64,000 bases of DNA from Candidatus Krumholzibacteriota bacterium (GTDB lineage: Bacteria; Krumholzibacteriota; Krumholzibacteriia; LZORAL124-64-63). The stretch is from positions 610,368-674,367 of the forward strand of contig JAKLEB010000002.1 of the NCBI GenBank assembly GCA_022711765.1, given 5' to 3'. The notes below the pieces were generated by a model. That model had not been told where the DNA came from. It searched no databases and worked only from the letters and a program-made list of their open reading frames with translations. Below are positions 1 to 8,344 of the stretch, piece by piece; within the stretch, counting starts at the first letter, position 1; each line of letters starts with the position of its first letter. The position numbers and the translations under genes are program-made.

Positions 1-1673
1 TCGCCCTCGCGATCGCTGGCGGCCGCGCCGACGCGCTCGGCACGCCCGATCTCCTGCGGATCCACCTGCTCTGGACCAACGACCTGCACGGCCACATCGC
101 GCCCGAGGAAGCGCGGTTCATGAATCCCGAGTTCCCGCCGCCCCTCGGCGGCGCGGCCAGCGCCGCCGGCTACATCAAGCGCGTGCGCGCCGAGGCGGCC
201 GCCGCGGGCGAAGCGGTGCTCCTGGTGGACGTCGGCGACATGTTCCAGGGCACGCCCATCGGCAACAAGACCAAGGGCGAGGCGGTCATCGCGTACTTCA
301 ACGAGATCGGCTACGACTTCGCGGTGCCCGGCAACCACGACTTCGACTTCGGCCGCGAGGTCGCCGAGGCTCGCGCGAAGCAGTCGGAATTCCCCTGGGT
401 CGCGGCCAACCTGGTCGAGACCGCCACGGGCGAGGTCGTCCCGTGGTGTGTGCCCACCCTCATGCTCGACGTGCAGGGAGTGAAGATCGGCGTCATCGGC
501 ATCATCACGCCGGGCACGAAGGTGATGAGCTTTCCCGAGAACATCGCCGGCCTCGACTTCCTGCCCATGGCGCCGACGATCGCCAGGTACCGCGACGCGC
601 TGCGCGCGCAGGGCGCCGACCTGATCTTCCTCGGGATCCACGAGGGACTGCCCTTCGATCCCGCCGAAGGCTGGCGGCGGATCGCCGGCAGCGAGCAGAC
701 CGACGCGGAAGGCGAGATCGCGGCCGGCTACGGCGCCAACTACTCCGGCGGCGGCGAGAACCTGATGGAGCTGATGAACCGGGTGCCCGGCGTCGACATC
801 GCCGTCGGCGGGCACACCCATCGCGGTTACCAGGAACCCTGGATCGACCCCGTCCATCACACGCTCTGCTTCGAGTCCTTCGGCAACGGTTCGAGCCTGG
901 GCCACGCGATCCTGATCGTGGACCGCGCCACGCGCCAGCTCGTCGGGTGGGAACCCAGCCACGACCAGGGCACCCTCGTGACCCTCTTCGAGGACGAGAT
1001 CCTGCCCGACACGTCCGTCACCGCGCTCATCGCGCCGTATCGCGAGCAGACCGAGCGCGAGCTGGCGCGCGTGGTCGGCGAGTCGGCGGTCCCGCTGCCG
1101 CGCGGCTCGGCGGGCGCGAGCGTCATGGGCAACCTCGTCACCGACGCGATGCGGGAGCGCTTCGACGCCGACTTCTCGTTCCAGAACCTGGGCGGCTTGC
1201 GGGCCGACCTGCCGGCCGGCGCGATCACGGCCGGCGACGTGTTCAGCGTGCTGCCGTTCGGCAACGAGCTGGTCGTGGTCGAGATGGACGGCCGCATGGT
1301 GCGCCGGGTCCTCGAGCGCAAGGTCACGGGCACGAGCGGCGGGCTCTGCGTCTCCGGCGTGCGCATGGAGTACGATCCCGAACGCCCGGACTGGGACCGC
1401 GTCGTGACCCTCGAGGTGGCCGGGGAGCCGTGGCAGCCCGACCGGATCTACAAGGTCGTCACGACGAACTTCCTGCTCGAGGGCAACAGCGGCCTCGACT
1501 TCCTGACCGCCGTCCCCGCCGAGGCGGTCATGCCGACCCAGGTGCGGATCGAGGAAGCGCTCGAATGGTACCTCGCCGCGAACAGCCCGGTCCGCCCGCG
1601 GATCGACGACCGCTGGCTCGAGGCCCCCGGCAAGGCGCAGGCGCCCTACCTGCAGGTCGACTACCTGCCCTGA
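1..1673 (+). CDS. UshA-like 5'-nucleotidase/metallophosphatase (5' end outside window)
   Basis: The reading frame is already open at base 3 and shows 556 residues before the TGA. The first residues look like the end of a signal peptide, so probably only 10-20 residues are missing. The calcineurin-like metallophosphatase motifs are intact: TNDLHGH at bases 75-95, GDMF near 236, GNHDFDFG from 331 and GGHTH at 807-821. The C-terminal half is the 5'-nucleotidase domain, with GNLVTDAM and NLGGLRADLP blocks that form the substrate-specificity pocket. By family knowledge such proteins are exported and hydrolyse nucleotides or nucleotide sugars in the periplasm; the exact substrate cannot be read. 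No anchor or sorting domain follows. A degenerate paralogue lies at the right edge of the window. Confidence 0.9.
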   Translation, partial: ALAIAGGRADALGTPDLLRIHLLWTNDLHGHIAPEEARFMNPEFPPPLGGAASAAGYIKRVRAEAAAAGEAVLLVDVGDMFQGTPIGNKTKGEAVIAYFNEIGYDFAVPGNHDFDFGREVAEARAKQSEFPWVAANLVETATGEVVPWCVPTLMLDVQGVKIGVIGIITPGTKVMSFPENIAGLDFLPMAPTIARYRDALRAQGADLIFLGIHEGLPFDPAEGWRRIAGSEQTDAEGEIAAGYGANYSGGGENLMELMNRVPGVDIAVGGHTHRGYQEPWIDPVHHTLCFESFGNGSSLGHAILIVDRATRQLVGWEPSHDQGTLVTLFEDEILPDTSVTALIAPYREQTERELARVVGESAVPLPRGSAGASVMGNLVTDAMRERFDADFSFQNLGGLRADLPAGAITAGDVFSVLPFGNELVVVEMDGRMVRRVLERKVTGTSGGLCVSGVRMEYDPERPDWDRVVTLEVAGEPWQPDRIYKVVTTNFLLEGNSGLDFLTAVPAEAVMPTQVRIEEALEWYLAANSPVRPRIDDRWLEAPGKAQAPYLQVDYLP

Positions 1674-1899
1674 GCCGGCCCACTTCGCGCCCGACCGTTC
1701 GCGCACCGGGTCGAACCGGGCGCGCCGGATCCGCGCGTTCGGACTGGCGCGGTAACCTGATCATTCCCATCAAGTTGTTGGCGACTCGCCCCGAAAACTG
1801 GCGCTCAAGGCGCCGTGCCGCCGGCCGATCCCATGTCACCGGACTCGGACACCCTGCAACGGACGTCCCTGGATTCGCGGGACTGCGAGGTGGTTCATC

Positions 1900-3129
1900 G
1901 TGAAGACCCTGGCCCCCGGCAAGCAGAACGAACAGCTCGCCCGTTTCGCCAACCGCATGCGCAAGATGGTGGTCGGGCAGCCGACGGCCATCGAGAAGGT
2001 CACCGACAGCTTCAGCCGGCTGATCGCCGGAATCCACGATCCCGAGAGTCCGCTGCTGACCATGATGTTCATGGGTCCCACCGGGGTGGGCAAGACCGAG
2101 ACCGTGCGGGCGCTGGCCGAGGCCGTCTTCGGCAACCGCCGCGCCTTCACCCGGATCAATTGCCAGGAGTACTCGGCCCATTACAACATCAGCAAGCTGC
2201 TGGGATCGCCGCCGGGCTACGTGGGCGGCGAGATCCGTCCGCTCCTCGCCCAGGAGAACATCGACCGGCATCATCGCAAGGCGATCGAGAACCAGACCGG
2301 ACTGATCACTGAACCCGGCGGCAAGCTCGCGCGGCTCTTCCCGCCCGAGAGCGACCGCAACCTCTCGATCGTCCTCTTCGACGAGATCGAGAAGGCGCAT
2401 CCCAAGCTCTGGAACCTGCTTCTGGGCGTGCTCGAGGACGGCACGGTCGTGCTGGGCAACAACGAGGAGGTCGACTTCCGCCAGTCGATCATCGTCCTGA
2501 CGACGAACGTGGGCAGCGCCGCCATGGGCCAGCACCTCGCGCAGAACACGATCGGGTTCGACCCCGGCTCGAGCGCCGAGCGGCTCGACCACGACGTCGA
2601 GGAAGCGGCGATGCGCGAGGCGAAGAAGGTGTTCCCCTTCGAGTTCCTCAACCGCTTCGACGAGATCGTGACGTTCCACACCCTGAAGGAGCCGCACCTC
2701 TACGAGATCCTGGACATCCTGCTGACGCAGATCCACCACCGCAGCCTGCGCTGCTCCGAGCCGTTCCTGCTCGAGGTCACCCCGAAGGCCAAGGCCTGGC
2801 TGGTGGAGGAGGGCACGGACGTCCAGTACGGGGCGCGGCCGCTGCGCCGGCTCGTCGAGAAGGAAGTGGTGACCCAGATCAGCCACCTGATCTGCAGCGA
2901 CCAGATCCGCAAGGGCGACCTCATCACCGTGGACCTCGAGGACAGCGGGCTCGTGTTCCAGAAGGAGACCGGCGGCGCCGACTGGGACGAGCTCGAGGCG
3001 CTCGGGCCGTTCCCGCAGGATCGTTGGGCCGGGAGCGACCTCGGCGTCAAGGACGACGGCGGCGAGAAGGCCCGGGTCAAGGAAGAGACGGCCCACGCGC
3101 TGACCGCGACCGGGGTGTATCAGGACTGA
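1900..3129 (+). CDS. Single-module Clp/Hsp100-type AAA+ ATPase (ClpB/ClpA D2-like)
   Basis: This 409-residue protein has one AAA+ module of the kind found as the second ring of ClpA/ClpB. Walker A GPTGVGKT is at residues 59-66, a pore loop with GYVG near 106-109, Walker B LFDEIEK near 159-165, and a C-terminal small domain with the sensor-2 block GARPLRRL. There is no N-domain, no first AAA module and no ClpX-type zinc finger, so it is about half the size of ClpB. The GTG start follows a GAGGTGG ribosome site. ATP-driven unfolding or remodelling is expected from the family. A partner protease is not encoded nearby, so a Clp-protease role is unproven. It ends at a strong hairpin shared with the convergent next gene. 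Confidence 0.88.
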   Translation: MKTLAPGKQNEQLARFANRMRKMVVGQPTAIEKVTDSFSRLIAGIHDPESPLLTMMFMGPTGVGKTETVRALAEAVFGNRRAFTRINCQEYSAHYNISKLLGSPPGYVGGEIRPLLAQENIDRHHRKAIENQTGLITEPGGKLARLFPPESDRNLSIVLFDEIEKAHPKLWNLLLGVLEDGTVVLGNNEEVDFRQSIIVLTTNVGSAAMGQHLAQNTIGFDPGSSAERLDHDVEEAAMREAKKVFPFEFLNRFDEIVTFHTLKEPHLYEILDILLTQIHHRSLRCSEPFLLEVTPKAKAWLVEEGTDVQYGARPLRRLVEKEVVTQISHLICSDQIRKGDLITVDLEDSGLVFQKETGGADWDELEALGPFPQDRWAGSDLGVKDDGGEKARVKEETAHALTATGVYQD

Positions 3130-3166
3130 GGGGCGGTGCCGCGCGGCCGCAGCGGCCAGGGAGCAA

Positions 3167-3197
3167 CGGGCGGGCGACCGCTGGGGTCGCCCGCCCG
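3167..3197. terminator. Perfect 13-bp hairpin between convergent genes
   Basis: CGGGCGGGCGACC at 3167-3179 pairs perfectly with 3185-3197 around a five-base loop. It lies 37 bases after the AAA+ ATPase stop and 16 bases from the stop of the convergent secreted protein, so it could end transcripts from both sides. The T-tract on the plus strand is weak (TGTGTTT). Confidence 0.7.
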
Positions 3198-3213
3198 TGT
3201 GTTTGCCGACGAG

Positions 3214-4704
3214 TCAGCGGACGAGGGTGATGCGGCGCGAGCTCGTGTCGGCGCCGGCGTGCAGCCGGACGTGGTAGACCCCCGACGGCATCTCGCTGCC
3301 GTCCTGGGCGGCGCCTGACCACGTGAACTCGTGACGGCCCGCGGGCAGGTCGCCGTCGGCGAGGACGGCGACGAGCCGCCCGGCCAGGTCGTGGACCGTC
3401 AGCCGGACGGCGCCGGCACGGGGCAGCACGCAGGGGATGACGGTCCGCGGGTTGAACGGATTCGGGTAATTCGCGAGGAGCTGGGGGTGCGCCGGCGCGT
3501 CCTCGCCCACGGGCGTGCCGGTCGTGCCGATCAGCAGCTTGCTGAAGATGATCTGCGAGCCGTCGGAGCCGGCGTTCCAGACCACGGGGACGTAATCGGC
3601 CGTCGCGGGTACGTTGAAGCACGTGTTGGGCAGGACGTTGTGCGTGGTCGAGCCGTCCGACACCGCGAGCTCCTGCCCCCAGGTCGCGGTGACCTGGTTC
3701 CAGACGATCACGCGGATCACGGCGGAGGCGGCGTTGCTGTCGTTGGTGCGCAGCGAGTAGAACAGGTACAGCTCCCCGTCACGCACGGCGGCGACCGGAT
3801 CGATCTCGGCAGACGGAGTGGTCGGCACGATGTTCGTGTTCCAGGTCCCCTGACCGTTGTTGTGGTGCTTCCAGACGTGCCGCAGGCGGTCGCCGTCCCG
3901 GAAGATCAGGTGGATGGCGTCGCCGACGATCGTGTGCGTGAAGCGCCGCTCCCAGCCGATGTACTCGGGCCAGATCGAGTGGTCCGCCAGCGCGACGAAG
4001 CGCGTGCCGCTCCACTTGTAGTACTCGTAGCCGCGGTCGCTCTGCAGGTAGAGGACGAAGAGCAGCGCGCGACCGTCCGCGTAGGGCATGGAGCCGATGC
4101 GCACGTCGTCCACGCCGGTCGAGAACGCGACGCCGGAGGTCCAGCTCCCGCCCTGGTTGTCGGAGTACGTATACCGGACATTCTGCGCCGGCGAGCCGGC
4201 CAGGCGCGTGAAGATCCACCACCGGCCGTTCCCGTCGACCATCGTGTTGGACCGGTGTCCGCCGGTCGTGTTGGGGATCGTGACGAGCACGCGGCGGTCG
4301 TCGTTGCTCTCGGCCGGCGCGGCCCAGCGGCTGGCGAGGATCGCGTCGCCCCACGGCCCCGAGATGTAGAAGTCGCTGCCGCGGCCGAACACCGACGCGT
4401 GGAAATCGAGGTATCCGTTCTCGAACGCCTGCATCCCGGTGTCATGCCAGGTGTCGCCGCTGTCGTCGGTGAAGACGATGTTCGTGGCGCTCGACGAGAA
4501 GCTGGAGTGCACGATCCAGAACCGCTCGGGATGGGTCGGGTCGAGGTAGCCCTTCCAGCGGGGGATCGCCATCGTCGCGCTCTCGCCACCCGTCGAGTTC
4601 ACCATCACGGGCGGCTCGACCCCCACGATCGAGGCGTTGGCGGCGAGAGCAAGCGCGAGGAGGCAGGACATCGTCGTCAATGCGTATCGGTCCAGTGAGC
4701 GCAT
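3214..4704 (-). CDS. Secreted BNR/sialidase-like repeat protein with C-terminal FlgD/Por-type sorting domain
   Basis: The 496-residue product starts with a signal peptide (hydrophobic stretch about residues 10-24). Its body contains at least two Asp-box sequences (TDDSGDTW and SDNQGGSW), the hallmark of sialidase or BNR beta-propellers; catalytic sialidase arginines are not evident. The last 90 residues begin with NYPNPFNPRT and run through VHDLAGRLV, GRHEFTWSG and SGVYHVRL. This is the FlgD-Ig-like domain that often acts as the type IX secretion or surface-attachment signal in the FCB group. The likely role is a surface or secreted binding protein. No enzymatic function is claimed. The upstream 40 bases are AT-rich relative to the neighbourhood and probably hold the promoter. 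Confidence 0.85.
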   Translation of the reverse strand: MRSLDRYALTTMSCLLALALAANASIVGVEPPVMVNSTGGESATMAIPRWKGYLDPTHPERFWIVHSSFSSSATNIVFTDDSGDTWHDTGMQAFENGYLDFHASVFGRGSDFYISGPWGDAILASRWAAPAESNDDRRVLVTIPNTTGGHRSNTMVDGNGRWWIFTRLAGSPAQNVRYTYSDNQGGSWTSGVAFSTGVDDVRIGSMPYADGRALLFVLYLQSDRGYEYYKWSGTRFVALADHSIWPEYIGWERRFTHTIVGDAIHLIFRDGDRLRHVWKHHNNGQGTWNTNIVPTTPSAEIDPVAAVRDGELYLFYSLRTNDSNAASAVIRVIVWNQVTATWGQELAVSDGSTTHNVLPNTCFNVPATADYVPVVWNAGSDGSQIIFSKLLIGTTGTPVGEDAPAHPQLLANYPNPFNPRTVIPCVLPRAGAVRLTVHDLAGRLVAVLADGDLPAGRHEFTWSGAAQDGSEMPSGVYHVRLHAGADTSSRRITLVR

Positions 4705-4927
4705 GTGTCGGGGTCTCCCGGGCCGGTGGGTGCGAATGCGTTGAATTTACATAAGGCTGGTATTTTCGGCGTTTTCTCCTGAGATGTCAACCCGGAATGA
4801 GGAGAATCTGCATGCGATATTGGCGACCGGCGATCAATGCCGGCCCCGCGAACGGCGACGGCTGGCCTCTCGGAGGCAGCGCGGGCTCGGATCCGGGGCG
4901 CCCCGGCGCCGGGACGGGCGGGGAGGC

Positions 4928-5266
4928 CTACGGCCAGTAGAGGATCCGCCCGCAGCTCTCGCACTTCTGCAGCTTGTTCTCGTTCGTCGCCGAGACGAAG
5001 CTCGCCGGGATGTTCGCGAAGCAGCCCGTGCAGAGGTTGTCGACCACGGGCACGACGGCGTGGCCGAAACGACCCGTGAGGCGGCGATAGTAGTTGAGAT
5101 TCCGGACCTCGATCTCGCCCGCGAGCTTCGTCGCCTTCTCCTTGAGCGCCTCGAGACCGGCGATGCTGAAGCCCATGCCCTCGAGCTCCTTCCCCTGGTC
5201 CTGGGTCTCGGCGATCATCTGCTCGATGTCCTGGAGAGCGACGAGCTTCTGCAATTGCGGGTGCAT
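4928..5266 (-). CDS. Coiled-coil zinc-ribbon protein
   Basis: This 112-residue protein has a helical, coiled-coil-like first half (about residues 5-60) and a C4 zinc ribbon: C79-x2-C82 and C102-x2-C105. It resembles the C-terminal part of the CT398/DUF164-like zinc-ribbon family, but its coiled coil is much shorter than that family's usual 230-250 residues. The ATG follows GGGAGGATTGAC, which overlaps the end of the upstream IIA gene; the two genes are one base apart and surely co-transcribed. Nucleic-acid or protein binding is plausible from the fold, but no specific function can be assigned. The 223-base stretch downstream holds only a small GC palindrome (4893-4906) and the promoter region of the next minus-strand gene. 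Confidence 0.8.
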   Translation of the reverse strand: MHPQLQKLVALQDIEQMIAETQDQGKELEGMGFSIAGLEALKEKATKLAGEIEVRNLNYYRRLTGRFGHAVVPVVDNLCTGCFANIPASFVSATNENKLQKCESCGRILYWP

Positions 5267-5267
5267 G

Positions 5268-5732
5268 TCAATCCTCCCTGAGCGCGGCGCAGAAGGTCGC
5301 GAAATCCTCGGCGGCCAGGAGCGTCTTGCGCAAATTCGCGTCCTGCAGCTTCTCGGTCAGCGCGGCCAGGCTCTTGATGTACTTGTGGCCGCTGTCCTGC
5401 GGCGGCGCGATGAGGACGAAGAAGAGGTGGGTGGGTTCGCCGTCGACCGAATCGAAATCGACGCCCTTGCGGGAGCGCGCGATCAGGACCGTCAGCCGCT
5501 GGACGGCGAGGGTCCGGCCGTGGGGGAACGCCACGCCCGGCCCGACGGCAGTGCTGCCGAGGGCCTCGCGGCTCTCGAGCATCTGCAGGACCGCGTCGCG
5601 CTTCGTGATGTTGGGACTGCCGGCGACGAGCTTGTCGACGAGTTCGCTGAGGACGCCTGGTTTGTTGCGGGCTTTGAGATCGGAGAGGAAGAGTTCAGGC
5701 GAGGTGTGCTGGAGGACCTCGGCAATGACCAT
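5268..5732 (-). CDS. ptsN: PTS EIIA component, PtsN (EIIA-Ntr)-like
   Basis: The 154-residue protein is a single PTS EIIA type-2 (mannitol/fructose/Ntr) domain. The phosphorylatable histidine is H71 in GVAFPHGRT, the family's signature. A lone IIA domain with no fused IIB or IIC fits the regulatory EIIA-Ntr class, which relays the phosphorylation state of the nitrogen PTS rather than importing sugar. No EI, NPr or permease gene is present in the window. The ATG has an AAGGTGG site eight bases upstream. It is divergent from rsgA, with a 111-base shared promoter region between them, and heads a two-gene unit with the zinc-ribbon gene. Confidence 0.85.
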   Translation of the reverse strand: MVIAEVLQHTSPELFLSDLKARNKPGVLSELVDKLVAGSPNITKRDAVLQMLESREALGSTAVGPGVAFPHGRTLAVQRLTVLIARSRKGVDFDSVDGEPTHLFFVLIAPPQDSGHKYIKSLAALTEKLQDANLRKTLLAAEDFATFCAALRED

Positions 5733-5843
5733 GGCGTTGCACCACCTTGAGATCGCGTTGAATCTGTATTACTGCTAGGCAGGGGTAACCTAGACAAACG
5801 CCGGGTTCGGGGCAAGAACGGATCACAGCGGACCGGAGGAAGC

Positions 5844-6827
5844 GTGGCGGCGACCGTTGCGACGGCGAACGACGACATCCGCGACGGCGTGGTGATTCGC
5901 GCCGGAGCCGGCACCTGCCGCGTGGCGGCCGGCCCCCTGATCCTCCTCTGCCGGCTGCGCGGGCGCCTCAAACGGGACCGGCAACAGGCCCAGAACGTCG
6001 TCGTCGCGGGCGACCGCGTCCGCGTGCGCGTCCTGCGGCCCGACGCCGAGGGCGCCGACCCGGCCGGAGTGGTCGAGGACGTTCTCCCGCGGCGATCGCG
6101 GCTCTCCCGGCGGGCATCCCGGCGCACGGGCGGACGCCGCGAGCAGGTCCTGATGGCCAACCTCGACCAGGCGGTGGCGGTGCAGTCCGTGGCCGAGCCG
6201 GCGCCCCAGGGTTGTTTCGTCGATCGCCTGCTCGTGGCAGCCTCCCGTTACGGTGCTGCGCCGGCGATCTGCCTGAACAAGATCGACCTCGATCCGGTCA
6301 CGGCCGCCTGGACGCGCTGGGACTACTACCGGAGCCTGGGGGTGGCCGTCGTGCGGACCTCGGCCGTGACGGGCGAGGGCCTCGACGATCTGCGGGCGCT
6401 GTTGCGCGACCGGATCTCCATCTTCCTCGGCGCGTCCGGAGTGGGCAAGAGCGCGTTGCTCAACGCGATCCAGCCCGGGCTGACGCTGCGCACGGGCGAG
6501 GTGACCGGCAGGACCGGACTCGGCCGTCACACGACCACGCACACCGAGCTGTTCCCGCTGCCAGACGGCGGCTTCCTCGCCGATTCGCCGGGCCTGCGCG
6601 GATTCGACCCGTGGGACCTCGCGCCGGCCGAACTGCGGGAGTGCTTCGCGGATTTCACGCCGCTTGCGGCGGGATGCCGGTTCCGGACCTGCCTGCATCG
6701 CGACGAGCCGGATTGCGGCGTCAAGCAAGCCGTCGCGGCAGGCCGGCTGCCCGGCTGGCGTCACGAGGCCTATCTGGACATCCTGCGCGATCTGGAAGAT
6801 CGTCGGCGCGAGGTCCAGGGCTACTGA
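5844..6827 (+). CDS. rsgA: Ribosome small-subunit-dependent GTPase RsgA
   Basis: RsgA is a late 30S assembly factor whose GTPase is stimulated by the small subunit. The 327-residue protein has the family's circularly permuted GTPase order: G4 NKID at 145-148 comes before G1 GASGVGKS at 196-203 and G3 DSPG at 247-250. An N-terminal OB-fold region precedes it. The C-terminal zinc site is seen as C278, C283, H285 and C291 in the usual CRF-x2-C-x-H-x2-EP-x-C arrangement. The GTG start follows GGAGGAAG. Its stop overlaps the stop of the convergent small gene on the other strand in the seven bases CTACTGA. Confidence 0.96.
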   Translation: MAATVATANDDIRDGVVIRAGAGTCRVAAGPLILLCRLRGRLKRDRQQAQNVVVAGDRVRVRVLRPDAEGADPAGVVEDVLPRRSRLSRRASRRTGGRREQVLMANLDQAVAVQSVAEPAPQGCFVDRLLVAASRYGAAPAICLNKIDLDPVTAAWTRWDYYRSLGVAVVRTSAVTGEGLDDLRALLRDRISIFLGASGVGKSALLNAIQPGLTLRTGEVTGRTGLGRHTTTHTELFPLPDGGFLADSPGLRGFDPWDLAPAELRECFADFTPLAAGCRFRTCLHRDEPDCGVKQAVAAGRLPGWRHEAYLDILRDLEDRRREVQGY

Positions 6828-7102
6828 ACCGGGGCCGATGCCGGCGCGGCGGACCGGATGCGACCGGTCGCCAGTTGCCGGTAGTAGAGGCAAGCCTCCT
6901 GGCTCTCGTGCAGCACGAGATCCAGCGGCGCGATGCCGGTGGTCGCGCGCCAGTGGACGCTCCTGTCCGCGCGGGTCGCGAGGTCCGAGCCGGGGAGCGG
7001 GCCGAGCGGCGTCTGGGCGGATTTCTGCACGAGCTCGTAGCTGCCGAGACCGCCGGCGGCCAGGCACAAGAGGAGAATGACGAACGTGCGCAGGCGCTGC
7101 AT
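6821..7102 (-). CDS. Small membrane-anchored protein of unknown function
   Basis: This 93-residue ORF starts with MQRLRTF followed by a hydrophobic segment (about residues 7-22), so it is a signal anchor or signal peptide. The remainder is polar, with one cysteine (C71) in the stretch ESQEACLYYRQLATG. The ATG is preceded by GGGAG at a good distance. A longer open frame exists upstream but reads antisense through the next gene, so this internal start is preferred. I do not recognise the family. It ends convergently with rsgA, sharing seven bases. Confidence 0.6.
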   Translation of the reverse strand: MQRLRTFVILLLCLAAGGLGSYELVQKSAQTPLGPLPGSDLATRADRSVHWRATTGIAPLDLVLHESQEACLYYRQLATGRIRSAAPASAPVQ

Positions 7103-7219
7103 GGATTCTCCCGGTGAGGTCCCGACGACCGGCCGCGCCGGCGGACCGCGGACGGCGGCAGCACACGCTGCGAGGATCGGCACGCCGCCGCCGGGCCTTG
7201 AGCCGGGGTCTGACCCGCG

Positions 7220-8344
7220 GTGAATCGGGACCTGAAACGACGGCTGGCCGCCGGGGCGGCGCGGCGATGGCGCCGGCCGCCGCTGTCGGCGGGGGAGCTC
7301 CTCGCCCTGAGGCCGCGCCGCATCCTGCTCGTGCGCCAGCACAATCAGATGGGCGACATGGTCTGCGCGACGCCGTGCTTTCGCGCCGTTCGCGAGACCT
7401 GGCCCGCGGCGGAGACGGCGCTCGTCACCGCGCCGGTGAACCGGCAGGTCGTGGCGAACAACCCGCACCTCGATCGCCTCTTCCTGTTCGAGCAGAGACT
7501 CTGGCGACGACCGGTCGCCCTGGCTCGTTTCCTGCGCGAACTGCGCGGTTTCGGCGCCGAGCTCGCGCTGGTCCTCAACAGCGTGTCGTTCTCGACCACG
7601 AGCGCGTTCCTCGGCCTCTGGTCCGGCGCGCGCCACGTCGTCGGCGGCGACAGCGCGCCGTTCGGTTCCGAGGTCGCCGCCGCCTACAGCCTTCGCCTGC
7701 CGGCATCGCCGTGCCTGGACCGCCACGCCGTGCAGCACAGCCTCGCGCCGCTGCAGGCGGTGGGCATCACCACCGCGGACCTCTCCCCCGTGGTCGTGCC
7801 CTCCCGGGCCGAGCGGCAGGAAGCGTCGGCGCTCGTCGCGCGCCTGTTGCCGCCGGGACCGTTCTGGTCGCTTCACCCCGGCGCGGGCAAGCGCCAGAAT
7901 CGCTGGCCGGCCGAACGGTTCGCCGACCTGGCGGGGCGCGCGGCACGGTCCGGCCGGCCCATGCTGGTCCTGCACGGCCCGGCTGATCAGGAGGCCGTCG
8001 CGGCGTTCCGGGCGGCCGTCGCGGCCGAGGCTGCGCCGGCGCCGATCGTGATCGCCCCGCCGCTCTCGGTGGGCGCCGGCGCGGCCGTCCTGGAGCTGGC
8101 CGACCGGTTCCTCTGCAACGACACCGGCGTCATGCACGTCGCCGGCGCTCTGGGCGTGCCGACCGTGGCGCTCTTCGGCGCGACCGATCCCGCGCTCTGG
8201 AAGCCGCCATCCGAGCGGGTCGTCGCTCTGCGCGCGAAGTCGCGCCGGGAGGATCCCCGAGGTCCCGAATACGGGTGGCTCGAGACGCTCGCCGCGGACC
8301 TGGTCTGGTCCACCTGGTCCAGCTTGCCAGGAAGGACGCCATGA
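7220..8344 (+). CDS. Glycosyltransferase family 9 (heptosyltransferase-like)
   Basis: The 374-residue protein has the GT9 layout. The N-terminal half carries LLVRQHNQMGDMVCATPCFRA, split here as LLVRQHNQMGD then ATPCFRA, where the acceptor sugar binds. The C-terminal half has HPGAGKRQNRWP and CNDTGVMHVAGALGVPTVALFG, given as CNDTG then HVAGALG, which contact the nucleotide-sugar donor. Members transfer heptose or related sugars to lipopolysaccharide core on the cytoplasmic side of the inner membrane. The sugar here is unknown, and no other core genes lie alongside. The GTG start is taken from the end of a conserved beta-strand region. Its stop overlaps the ATG of the protease gene (ATGA), indicating translational coupling. 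Confidence 0.88.
   Translation: MNRDLKRRLAAGAARRWRRPPLSAGELLALRPRRILLVRQHNQMGDMVCATPCFRAVRETWPAAETALVTAPVNRQVVANNPHLDRLFLFEQRLWRRPVALARFLRELRGFGAELALVLNSVSFSTTSAFLGLWSGARHVVGGDSAPFGSEVAAAYSLRLPASPCLDRHAVQHSLAPLQAVGITTADLSPVVVPSRAERQEASALVARLLPPGPFWSLHPGAGKRQNRWPAERFADLAGRAARSGRPMLVLHGPADQEAVAAFRAAVAAEAAPAPIVIAPPLSVGAGAAVLELADRFLCNDTGVMHVAGALGVPTVALFGATDPALWKPPSERVVALRAKSRREDPRGPEYGWLETLAADLVWSTWSSLPGRTP

Noticed and set aside
1800..1814. GGCGC-TCAAG-GCGCC inverted repeat upstream of the Clp-type ATPase as a CIRCE-like heat-shock operator
   Set aside because: The sequence bears no resemblance to the CIRCE consensus, and the stem is only five base pairs.
4893..4906. CCGGGGCGCCCCGG palindrome as an operator
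   Set aside because: Such palindromes arise often in DNA this GC-rich, and nothing links it to a regulator. At most it is a weak hairpin after the zinc-ribbon gene.
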